From assembly GCA_029392475.1 (NCBI GenBank), contig CP113940.1, positions 744,001 to 808,000 on the forward strand: a DNA stretch of 64,000 nucleotides, given 5' to 3'. Made by a program: the position numbers and the translations under genes. Source of the stretch: Streptococcaceae bacterium ESL0687 (lineage in GTDB: Bacteria; Bacillota; Bacilli; Lactobacillales; Streptococcaceae). Under the pieces are notes generated by a model that saw nothing but the letters and a program-made list of their open reading frames with translations, was not told the origin of the DNA and made no database searches. Below, piece after piece: positions 1 through 5,666 of the stretch. How positions within the stretch are numbered: position 1 is the stretch's first letter; each line of letters opens with the position of its first letter.

Positions 1-184
1 GACAGGTAACCCAAAAGAATATCACCTTAAAAATATCTGCCTTAGCCCTTATTTTAGGCAGGTAAAAAATATTTGCCCACATGAAAAAAATAAAAATATA
101 CCAGTAGGGAATAATGTCTGTATACTCCAAAAGACCAATAAAAATTATGAAATTTAACCACAGGTATTTACTTAAAAAACTCAT
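1..184 (-). CDS. Membrane protein, N-terminal part only (runs off the left edge)
   Basis: An open frame starts at an ATG at 184 with a strong AAGGAGGAG ribosome binding site just upstream (on the minus strand) and continues to the window edge, giving 61 residues. It contains two hydrophobic stretches, about residues 8-19 and 24-43, rich in Phe, Ile, Tyr and Trp, so it is probably the first two membrane spans of an integral membrane protein. The family cannot be recognised from this fragment. It is divergent from pgl, and the 154 bases between the two starts hold a likely pgl -10 element; I see no convincing promoter for this gene. Confidence 0.6.
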   Translation of the reverse strand, partial: MSFLSKYLWLNFIIFIGLLEYTDIIPYWYIFIFFMWANIFYLPKIRAKADIFKVIFFWVTC

Positions 185-297
185 CTACTCCTCCTTGAAA
201 AAATAACCTACGCTTTCAGTCTACTACTTTTTAACAATTTTTCAATTATAAATCAATAAACGATGCTAGCTTTGAAATCATAAATTTCTCAAAAATA

Positions 298-306
298 TGC
301 TATGAT
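298..306 (+). promoter_or_regulatory. Extended -10 promoter element for pgl
   Basis: TGCTATGAT (TGn plus a -10 hexamer) lies 33 bases before the pgl start, with no good -35 hexamer upstream, as is usual for extended -10 promoters. The rest of 185-338 is AT-rich with nothing else recognisable. Confidence 0.4.
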
Positions 307-338
307 AAAGATAAATAAATCACAGAAGGGTTAATTTT

Positions 339-1355
339 ATGGAAGAAAAAATTTATTTTGGATGCTACACTCGCCGCGAGGCTAAAGGAATTTACAGGGC
401 AGATCTTGATACTGAAAGTGGAATTTTAAGTAATTTAGAGACTTATATTGAAGAACCAAGTCCAACTTATTTGGCAATTGACCAAAAAAAACATCTTTAT
501 AGTGTTGGAGCTGTTGAAAATGAAGGTGGGATTGCAGCCTTTGACAAGGATGCAAGACTTATAAATCACGTGGTAGAAGCTGGAGCTCCGCTTTGCTACC
601 TGTCTGTCGATGAGGAAAGAGACCTAGTCTACGGGGCCAACTATCACAAGGGGCAACTTTTAGCCTACAAACGCTTAGAGGACGGGGCTTTAATCTTAAG
701 AGATAGCGTTGAACATCTAGGTTCTGGTCCCCATGAAAATCAAGCAAGTCCTCACATCCACTTTGCTGATTTGACTCCTGATGGTTATTTAGTAACCTGT
801 GATCTAGGAATTGATCAACTAGTTACTTATGATCCTAAGGATAAATTGACTGAAATCAACCGTTATGCCACAAAAGCTGGAGCAGGTCCTCGTCATTTAG
901 TCTTCAAGAAAAATGATAATATTGCCTACCTGATTTGTGAACTTGATTCAACAATTGAGGTGCTTTCTTATGAGGGAATGGGTGCCTTTAACTTCATTCA
1001 AAAAATCAGCCTTCTGCCAGATGACCACCAAGGATTTAACGGGGCAGCAGCAATTAGAATCTCAGCTGATGACCGTTTTGTCTATGCAAGTAATCGTGGT
1101 CACGACAGTGTAGTTGCCTTTAAGACACTTGCTGATGGAAGCCTTGAGCACCTGCAAACAATCTCAACCTTTGGTAATACTCCAAGGGATATTAACCTTT
1201 CTTCTGACGGTAAAGTTTTGATTGCAGCCAATCAGGATAGCGACAATGTTACTACCTATGCTATCGATGAAAAAACTGGCCTTCTAACTGAAATTCAACA
1301 TGACTTCAAGGTTCCTGAAGCCGTATGTGTGTACATCGAAGGGCAAAAGGACTAG
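339..1355 (+). CDS. pgl: 6-phosphogluconolactonase, beta-propeller (YbhE/Pgl) type
   Basis: A 338-residue cytosolic protein of the lactonase seven-bladed beta-propeller family. It starts YFGCYTRREAKGIYRADLD, the usual first blade of these enzymes, and carries later blade motifs such as GSGPHENQASPHIHFADLTPDG and AGAGPRHLVF, with conserved His and Arg residues of the presumed active site. Members hydrolyse 6-phosphoglucono-1,5-lactone in the oxidative pentose phosphate pathway. Length is normal for the family (about 340). The ATG at 339 follows AGAAGGG at suitable spacing. The MazG-like gene starts 34 bases after its stop and probably shares the transcript, which ends at the hairpin at 1694-1728. 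The family assignment is firm; exact substrate is inferred from family. Confidence 0.85.
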   Translation: MEEKIYFGCYTRREAKGIYRADLDTESGILSNLETYIEEPSPTYLAIDQKKHLYSVGAVENEGGIAAFDKDARLINHVVEAGAPLCYLSVDEERDLVYGANYHKGQLLAYKRLEDGALILRDSVEHLGSGPHENQASPHIHFADLTPDGYLVTCDLGIDQLVTYDPKDKLTEINRYATKAGAGPRHLVFKKNDNIAYLICELDSTIEVLSYEGMGAFNFIQKISLLPDDHQGFNGAAAIRISADDRFVYASNRGHDSVVAFKTLADGSLEHLQTISTFGNTPRDINLSSDGKVLIAANQDSDNVTTYAIDEKTGLLTEIQHDFKVPEAVCVYIEGQKD

Positions 1356-1389
1356 AATATCCTTAAGCTATAAAAGAAAGAGGTTGACC

Positions 1390-1695
1390 ATGGATTTTGA
1401 AAAATACACAGACCAGACAATTGATTTTTACCGGGACAAGGGATGGTATGAATATGATCCCACGGTTAGGATTAACTTTCTTAGGCAAGAGGTCGATGAG
1501 CTTGTTGCATCAATAGAAAAGACGGAAAAACTTCTAGGAGAACCCCTCCAAGATGATAAAAAAATTGCCCAGGCCAAGGACCTACTTTCAAGTGATTTAG
1601 GAAGTATCTTAGATAATCTGATTATTTTGGCCGACAAGTACGATTTGACTCTTGAAGAAGTTATCAACGAGCAGTACAGTAAGAGAGAAAAATAA
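1390..1695 (+). CDS. MazG-like small all-alpha protein (putative nucleotide pyrophosphohydrolase family)
   Basis: A 101-residue protein with the helical pattern of the MazG-like superfamily: ExxE in QEVDELVASIEK near residue 32 and DLGSILDNLIILADKY near residue 75, followed by LEEV. Relatives bind Mg2+ and cleave nucleoside triphosphates to monophosphate and pyrophosphate. In the second metal motif the usual GD pair reads GS, so activity is not certain. I place the start at the ATG at 1390, preceded by AAAGAGG, rather than at an in-frame ATG at 1300 inside pgl, because the upstream extension is basic and unlike the family. It follows pgl by 34 bases and both end at the 1694-1728 terminator. 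Confidence 0.65.
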   Translation: MDFEKYTDQTIDFYRDKGWYEYDPTVRINFLRQEVDELVASIEKTEKLLGEPLQDDKKIAQAKDLLSSDLGSILDNLIILADKYDLTLEEVINEQYSKREK

Positions 1696-1728
1696 GAAAA
1701 AGTCGACCAATTGGTCGACTTTTTCTTA
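1694..1728. terminator. Bidirectional Rho-independent terminator
   Basis: A near-perfect hairpin, AAGAAAAAGTCGACC pairing with GGTCGACTTTTTCTT, flanked by A and T runs on both sides. It separates the convergent pgl/MazG-like transcript from the DUF2130 gene and overlaps the last codons of both. Confidence 0.85.
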
Positions 1729-3132
1729 TTTTAGGGCATCAAACTTTTCCTGCATGGTAGGGTTATTGCGGGTTAATTTTTTAATGGTTAAACCATCAAG
1801 TTTGTTTTCAGCCGTACCCAGGTTGTTTCTGGCTTTTCTGAGTTCATCGCGAGCTGTAGTCAGACTTTTAATACTCTTTTCCAGTTCCTTATCAAGCTTT
1901 TCTAAGTTTCCATTGAAGTTTTTGGCGGTTATGCCAAAGCTTTTTTTAAATTCACCAAGTTCTTTTTCAAAGTTTGTTACATCCTCATTTTGCTTACGCA
2001 TTTCAGCAAGTTCCTGGCGGTACTTCATTGAATTTAAGGCTGCATTCCGTAAAAGAGTAATCATAGGGATGAAGAACTGGGGTCTGATGACATACATTTT
2101 TTCATACTTGTAGGAAACATCAACAATCCCCGTATTATAAAGTTCATCATCAGCCTCTAAAAGGCTGACCAAGACAGCATATTCACAATTTTTCTGCCTG
2201 CGGTCCTTATCAAGCTCCTTAAAGAAGTGTTCATTTTTCTTTTTACTGGCTGTCTGATCACTTTCATTTTTCATCTCGAACATGATAGAGATTACTTCCT
2301 GACCGTAATCGTCGACCTCCCGGTAGATATAGTCGCCCTTGCTACCACTTCTAGCATCGTTATCTTTTTCAAAATAAGCATTTCTAAAGGCTGTCATCCT
2401 AAGTTTATTAAACTCAAGCTCACAGTGCTGCTCCAGACTTTCTCCGACCATTTTAGTCGATTGCTTGGCCTTAAGGTCCTTGTAAAAATCAATCTCTGTA
2501 TCCTTCTGCTTGAGTTCACGTTCGTGTTCCCGCATAAGATTATTTTTTTCCAGCTGAAACTTATTTTCTTGAAGTTGAAGTTCTGTAGTAAGACTTGTAA
2601 GTTTTTTGTCCTGCTCAATTTCCACTTCCTTAATCATAGAATTTTTTTCAGCTTCGGCCTGTTTAATCTGATAACTTAGATTTAAAATCTCCTGGTCCTT
2701 AGAAGTCAATTCTTCTTTCAGCTCACTTTTAGCCCGTTCAACAGCAAGCTCTAAATTTGTTTTTTCCTGGTCCATCAGGATTTTTAAGGCCTCGATTTCG
2801 GCTCTTTTGTCAGCTAAATCCTTTTCTAGCTGACTCTTAAGCTGGCCTTCTTTTTTCTCTTGATTTTGTTTTTCTTCAAAATGCTTGTGTTCTATTTTTT
2901 GAATCTCTTCAAATTTTTCCTGTCGAATTTTTGAAATTTCATCTTCAAATTCTGCCCTTAACTCTGCCTCTTCAAGTTTTTTGTCTTTCAAGAAGCCTTC
3001 CTTCTGATTTTTTAACTTCTCTTCGACTTCACGCTTAAACTCCTTAGTGTGAACCTGCTTTAAAATATCAGCATAGCTGTTTTCATCAATTGTAAATTGT
3101 TCACCGCAATGGGGGCAGACTATTTTTTCCAT
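1726..3132 (-). CDS. DUF2130 domain protein (zinc ribbon, coiled coil, nuclease-like C-terminal part)
   Basis: A 468-residue protein. It begins with a zinc-ribbon half motif, CPHCG, at residues 6-10, continues as a long charged coiled coil (about residues 30-225, rich in Glu, Lys and Gln), then carries the DUF2130 domain with GESLEQHCE, GSKGDYIYRE and the FEMKNE core. The D-x(n)-E-x-K arrangement resembles the PD-(D/E)xK nuclease fold, and a second coiled coil closes the protein. DUF2130 proteins are widespread in Firmicutes and mostly uncharacterised; RmuC-like roles have been suggested only by resemblance. The ATG is preceded by a weak AAGGAAA. It lies 33 bases after the phosphatase gene stop, so the two may be cotranscribed. 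Confidence 0.75.
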   Translation of the reverse strand: MEKIVCPHCGEQFTIDENSYADILKQVHTKEFKREVEEKLKNQKEGFLKDKKLEEAELRAEFEDEISKIRQEKFEEIQKIEHKHFEEKQNQEKKEGQLKSQLEKDLADKRAEIEALKILMDQEKTNLELAVERAKSELKEELTSKDQEILNLSYQIKQAEAEKNSMIKEVEIEQDKKLTSLTTELQLQENKFQLEKNNLMREHERELKQKDTEIDFYKDLKAKQSTKMVGESLEQHCELEFNKLRMTAFRNAYFEKDNDARSGSKGDYIYREVDDYGQEVISIMFEMKNESDQTASKKKNEHFFKELDKDRRQKNCEYAVLVSLLEADDELYNTGIVDVSYKYEKMYVIRPQFFIPMITLLRNAALNSMKYRQELAEMRKQNEDVTNFEKELGEFKKSFGITAKNFNGNLEKLDKELEKSIKSLTTARDELRKARNNLGTAENKLDGLTIKKLTRNNPTMQEKFDALK

Positions 3133-3165
3133 TCTTATTTCCTTAATTTAATTTTATTATAGAAA

Positions 3166-3915
3166 TTATAGAAGGTACATATCCTTGAAGGTCGATTGAT
3201 AATTAGCAGGTAATTCAAGTCCTTCTAAGAGATAATTTTCAAAACTTCCATAATTTTCATCAATCGTTTTGACGGCATGATTTAGGTATTCTTCTTTAAC
3301 AGTTAAGGCTGATTCTAAGGCTGCAACTTCTTCATCAGTTATTTGATCCCTGTACTGATTAATGATGAGGTCATTTGCTTCCTTCCTGGCTTTATTGGTC
3401 TCCAAGTAGTCCTCAAGGATATCCTCTTCTGACACACCTGCAATTTTTAAAATCAAATAAGCTCCCCAACCAGTCCTATCTTTTCCTGCAAAACAGTGAA
3501 AAATTCGACTTTCTTTTTTATCAATCAAATCTAATAAAAATTCACGGTAAGAGCTTCTTGCTGACTGGCTTAACACAATCTCCTCATAGGTTCTAAGCAT
3601 GGCCTCATCGATATCACCAAGTTCTGTAAACATATCTTCAAGTGAAAATGCACCCCCTTGGTTCAAATCAGCAAGGACATCTAGGTGATTATAAACGATG
3701 TCTGATAGGTCCGTATCAGGATCTTCATTTACTTCTTCAATACTTCTAAAGTCATAAATTCTGTCAAGCTTGCAGGTATCTTTTAGAAAGTTCTCCTGTT
3801 CTTCATTTAGATCAACCAGCTGACCACTTCTGAAAAAAATACCCTCTTCCAAGCGTCCACCTTGACCTTCATAGCCCCCAATATCCCTAAAATTTGTAAT
3901 CATAGCCTCTCTCAT
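3166..3915 (-). CDS. PTP-like (tyrosine/dual-specificity) phosphatase family protein
   Basis: A 249-residue protein with the P-loop HCFAGKDRTG (Cys141, Arg147) of the Y_phosphatase3 family, whose members dephosphorylate phosphotyrosine or phosphoinositides through a cysteinyl phosphate. The N-terminal NFRDIGGY and FFRSGQL motifs, and DFRS near residue 55, are typical of the family. I chose the ATG at 3915, preceded by AAAGGAAA. An in-frame ATG at 3978 is excluded because the promoter hexamers at 3950-3978 would lie inside that longer frame. Length is typical. The protein is probably cytosolic; no signal peptide is visible. Its substrate is not known. Confidence 0.8.
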   Translation of the reverse strand: MREAMITNFRDIGGYEGQGGRLEEGIFFRSGQLVDLNEEQENFLKDTCKLDRIYDFRSIEEVNEDPDTDLSDIVYNHLDVLADLNQGGAFSLEDMFTELGDIDEAMLRTYEEIVLSQSARSSYREFLLDLIDKKESRIFHCFAGKDRTGWGAYLILKIAGVSEEDILEDYLETNKARKEANDLIINQYRDQITDEEVAALESALTVKEEYLNHAVKTIDENYGSFENYLLEGLELPANYQSTFKDMYLL

Positions 3916-3949
3916 TTCAACTTTCCTTTCATAAGTAAATTCATTCTTA

Positions 3950-3978
3950 ATATTAGGGTAAACTAGTTTTTTTGTCAA
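3950..3978 (-). promoter_or_regulatory. Sigma-A promoter of the phosphatase gene
   Basis: TTGACA (3973-3978), a 17-base spacer and TAATAT (3950-3955) on the minus strand. It is close to consensus and fixes the start at 3915, leaving a leader of roughly 30 bases. Confidence 0.8.
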
Positions 3979-4028
3979 TTATCTAAAGTGGGTAGAAACT
4001 TAGCTTTTTCTATAGATCTATTTTATAG

Positions 4029-4054
4029 CAAAAGCCACGACTTTCTCGTGGCTA
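4029..4054 (-). terminator. Rho-independent terminator after the 48-aa membrane peptide gene
   Basis: AGCCACGA and TCGTGGCT form an 8-bp stem around a 5-base loop, followed on the minus strand by TTT. It lies 11 bases after the stop of the 48-aa gene. Confidence 0.6.
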
Positions 4055-4064
4055 AGCAGTGTTT

Positions 4065-4211
4065 TTATTTATTTCTAAAAATCCTAATTATGATTAAGGC
4101 AGCAATTATCACCAACCCTATCAAAAAATCGATTTTTTCTTTTCTGGTTGTCTTTCTTATTATAAAAGTAGATTCAACTTTTCCGATTCTCTTTTTAAAT
4201 TTTTTTACCAT
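4065..4211 (-). CDS. Small basic single-span membrane peptide (48 aa)
   Basis: The frame reads MVKKFKKRIGKVESTF..., a strongly basic first half including KTTRKEK, then one hydrophobic span of about 16 residues (FLIGLVIIAALIIIRI) and a RNK tail. It resembles the 42-aa peptide at 4553-4681: both share KKxIGK, I-x-KTTR-x-x-KI and LIG followed by an Ile/Leu run, so they are probably paralogues. There is no clear ribosome binding site, which lowers confidence; a TATAAT-like stretch lies about 25 bases upstream. I know of no named family. The predicted topology is N-terminus in the cytoplasm. An overlapping plus-strand frame (3988-4305) lacks a ribosome binding site and is judged a shadow. Confidence 0.5.
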   Translation of the reverse strand: MVKKFKKRIGKVESTFIIRKTTRKEKIDFLIGLVIIAALIIIRIFRNK

Positions 4212-4249
4212 TGTATTTTTTTATAGTCTAGTGTATAATTATATAAAAT

Positions 4250-4274
4250 GTAGAGGGGGATTAACCCCTGCTAC
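4250..4274 (-). terminator. Probable terminator hairpin
   Basis: GTAG-AGGGG pairs with CCCCT-(G)-CTAC with one bulged base. On the minus strand ATTTTATAT follows. It lies between the 58-aa and 48-aa genes and probably ends the upstream transcript. Confidence 0.5.
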
Positions 4275-4288
4275 TAAAATTTTATTTT

Positions 4289-4345
4289 CCATTCAAACGA
4301 GATGATGAAAAGTTGCACCTTTATCGTAATCTTATGTTTGAATGG
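4289..4345. repeat. Inverted repeat, 10-bp arms
   Basis: CCATTCAAAC (4289-4298) and GTTTGAATGG (4336-4345) are perfect complements separated by 37 bases. The right arm is followed by T6 on the plus strand and the left arm by AAAATAAAA, so the element could act as an outward terminator in both directions or be a structured RNA. It lies just after the 58-aa gene. Confidence 0.5.
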
Positions 4346-4372
4346 TTTTTTATTTACTTCTAAAGAGTCTTA

Positions 4373-4549
4373 CTAATCTTTTTCTTCAGCAAGTTTTTCT
4401 TCTATGATATTTTTAAGCTCCAATAAATCTTCTTTGGTAGCTTTGTTCCTGATAAACCCACGCGCCCTTGAGCGCTCATTTAAATAGCGAGTTCGCTCCT
4501 TGTTTTTTTCCTGCCAACGTTTATTGGCTTCGGTCTGTGATGTTGCCAT
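4373..4549 (-). CDS. Small basic hypothetical protein (58 aa)
   Basis: The frame reads MATSQTEANKRWQEKNKER..., 58 residues, highly charged (many Arg, Lys, Glu), no membrane segment, and predicted to be almost all helix. It has an excellent GGAGGT ribosome binding site 10 bases before the ATG at 4549. That site overlaps the end of the 42-aa membrane peptide gene, so the two are probably translationally coupled. Similar short Arg/Lys-rich proteins (SQTEANKRWQEKN, then RSRARGFI) are common in streptococcal and lactococcal mobile elements; I recall them as uncharacterised, possibly ribbon-helix-helix-like, but cannot assign a function. Confidence 0.7.
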   Translation of the reverse strand: MATSQTEANKRWQEKNKERTRYLNERSRARGFIRNKATKEDLLELKNIIEEKLAEEKD

Positions 4550-4552
4550 TAT

Positions 4553-4681
4553 TTAAAGTACCTCCAACAATATAATTAGGATAATAATGAGCAATGACCA
4601 TCCTATAAGGCCTTCTATCTTCTGCCTTCTGGTAGTTTTATTAATCTCGACTGTCCATTTTTTACCTATTTGCTTTTTCAT
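4553..4681 (-). CDS. Small basic single-span membrane peptide (42 aa)
   Basis: The frame reads MKKQIGKKWTVEINKTTRR..., a basic N-terminal half, then LIGWSLLIIILIILLEVL as one membrane span reaching the C-terminus. It is related to the 48-aa peptide at 4065-4211 (KKxIGK, KTTR, KI, LIG). Its last codons contain the GGAGGT ribosome binding site of the 58-aa gene, so the pair looks like an operon. Its own ribosome binding site is weak (GAAAAG). No named family is recognised. A membrane toxin, small membrane-protein regulator or phage-remnant product are all possible, and nothing in the sequence decides between them. Confidence 0.55.
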   Translation of the reverse strand: MKKQIGKKWTVEINKTTRRQKIEGLIGWSLLIIILIILLEVL

Positions 4682-4706
4682 CTTTTCATGACACAATAAA
4701 ATCAAA

Positions 4707-4731
4707 GGTTGGAGGGGGTGAGCCTCCAGCC
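4707..4731 (-). terminator. Rho-independent terminator after the HTH gene
   Basis: GGTTGGAGG pairs with CCTCCAGCC (one G-U pair) around a 7-base loop, followed on the minus strand by TTTGATTTTATT. It lies about 125 bases after the HTH gene and 26 bases before the 42-aa gene; the stretch 4732-4854 shows nothing else. Confidence 0.6.
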
Positions 4732-4854
4732 ACCAAGTTATTTTCTTGGATATTTTAACTTTACTTGAAGAATGATGAGATTGATTTTAATGTCTATTTC
4801 GCATTTTTCAAGTATTTTTTATTGCCTTATCCTTTCATATTTAAAATTAATTTT

Positions 4855-5058
4855 TCATAAATTTTCTTTCAATGTTCTTGCGTAATCAGTTAATTTGATG
4901 GCATTATCAAAAGACATCTTTCTTAATTCTGTTTTCCCAGTATTCCAACGGCTAATGGTTGTATCTCTAATCCCAGTAACTTTACTTATCTTATATGCTG
5001 TTTGAGTTTCTAACACCCACCTTACTAATTCCAAATTTGCATTTATATTTTTTTCCAT
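4855..5058 (-). CDS. Small helix-turn-helix (Xre-like) DNA-binding protein
   Basis: A 67-residue protein consisting of essentially one helix-turn-helix domain: ELVRWVLETQTAYKISKVTG, then IRDTTISRWNTGKT as the likely turn and recognition helix, and a short C-terminal helix. I place the start at the ATG at 5058, directly after AGGAGGTGAGAGAA; an in-frame start at 5082 would remove that site. The ribosome binding site overlaps the stop codon of the 28-aa peptide gene (5064-5066), implying coupling. Such single-domain regulators occur in phage and integrative elements of streptococci. It may regulate the tiny-gene cluster in which it sits; this is inference. Confidence 0.8.
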   Translation of the reverse strand: MEKNINANLELVRWVLETQTAYKISKVTGIRDTTISRWNTGKTELRKMSFDNAIKLTDYARTLKENL

Positions 5059-5063
5059 TTCTC

Positions 5064-5150
5064 TCACCTCCTGAAAAACCAAATATATAAATTAAGTATT
5101 GTAAATATAACTACGCCAACCCAAGTTGCAATTTTAATTTTTCTATTCAT
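5064..5150 (-). CDS. Tiny single-span membrane peptide (28 aa)
   Basis: The frame MNRKIKIATWVGVV... through LNLYIWFFRR is 28 residues: a short basic N-terminus, one membrane span, and an RR end. The last codons AGG AGG TGA form the ribosome binding site of the following HTH gene, so translation of this peptide reaches into the HTH start region. Its own ribosome binding site is not obvious. It could be a real small membrane peptide or a leader peptide that controls HTH translation. Confidence 0.45.
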   Translation of the reverse strand: MNRKIKIATWVGVVIFTILNLYIWFFRR

Positions 5151-5191
5151 TGACTTTTTTATAACAATATGCTATTTTTTTACTTAAAACA

Positions 5192-5216
5192 GTGGAGAAG
5201 CTTTCGCTTCCCTCAC
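5192..5216 (-). terminator. Rho-independent terminator after the 37-aa peptide gene
   Basis: On the minus strand GTGAGGGAAGC, a GAAA tetraloop, and GCTTCTCCAC form a stem with one bulge, followed by TGTTTT. It starts immediately after the stop codon at 5217-5219. Confidence 0.65.
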
Positions 5217-5330
5217 TTATTTTTTGAATAAGTTTGCGATTCCTAAGATAGTGTTGATAATCAGTGCAATGATTGCTATCTTATCGGAAGTTGCAAGCTT
5301 TTCTTTAGGCTTTGTTCGCCTACTTCGCAT
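5217..5330 (-). CDS. Small basic membrane-associated peptide (37 aa)
   Basis: The frame MRSRRTKPKEKLATSDKIA... has a very basic N-terminus and then IAIIALIINTILGIANLF, a short hydrophobic or amphipathic helix, ending KK. It has a GGAAAGGGACGAT leader before the ATG at 5330 and its own consensus-like promoter at 5372-5400 and terminator at 5192-5216, so it looks like a free-standing expressed gene. Similar Lys/Arg-rich one-helix peptides accompany plasmids and integrative elements in Lactobacillales; I cannot give a function. Confidence 0.6.
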   Translation of the reverse strand: MRSRRTKPKEKLATSDKIAIIALIINTILGIANLFKK

Positions 5331-5371
5331 ATCGTCCCTTTCCTAACTATGTATATTCATCATACTGTATT

Positions 5372-5400
5372 ATCATATCCATATAAATACTTTTTTTCAA
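5372..5400 (-). promoter_or_regulatory. Sigma-A promoter of the tiny-gene cluster
   Basis: TTGAAA (5395-5400), a 17-base spacer and TATGAT (5372-5377) on the minus strand, 42 bases before the 37-aa start. A second TATGAT-like hexamer follows downstream. Confidence 0.65.
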
Positions 5401-5410
5401 AAAAACATAA

Positions 5411-5439
5411 AAAAACACCCTCAAACTTGAGGGTGTTTT
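5411..5439. terminator. Rho-independent terminator after copZ
   Basis: ACACCCTCAA and TTGAGGGTGT form a 10-bp stem with a 2-base centre, flanked by A and T runs. It ends the copA-copZ transcript and insulates the small-gene promoter just beyond it. Confidence 0.85.
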
Positions 5440-5442
5440 CTT

Positions 5443-5637
5443 TTAGATAAGGGAATAGTTTGTTCCTACAAGAGCTTGAGCTAAATCTTGTGGGGATACT
5501 TGTCCTGTTACTTGGACCGTTTTATCATCCAGATTGATTTTAAGGTCTTCTACACCTGCAACTTTTAGGAAATTTTCCTTAACTGTCTTGGCACAACCTT
5601 CACATTTCATACCTGAGATTTCATATGTTTTAATCAT
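5443..5637 (-). CDS. copZ: Copper chaperone CopZ
   Basis: A 64-residue single heavy-metal-associated domain with the ferredoxin-like pattern and the metal motif GMKCEGC (Cys13 and Cys16). CopZ proteins carry Cu(I) in the cytosol and pass it to CopA or to a CopY-type repressor. It begins 29 bases after the copA stop on the same strand and ends at the terminator at 5411-5439, so copA-copZ is a two-gene copper export unit under the cop box at 8182-8197. No copY-like repressor gene is seen in this window. Confidence 0.9.
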   Translation of the reverse strand: MIKTYEISGMKCEGCAKTVKENFLKVAGVEDLKINLDDKTVQVTGQVSPQDLAQALVGTNYSLI

Positions 5638-5666
5638 TTATCCTTCTCCTACTATATCTTTCCTTC

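Noticed and set aside
3916-3978. Longer start for the phosphatase
   Set aside because: The promoter -35 and -10 fall inside that extension, and the 3915 start has its own ribosome binding site.
3988-4305. Plus-strand 105-codon frame
   Set aside because: Starts with GTG without ribosome binding site and is antisense to the 48-aa membrane peptide and to hairpins.
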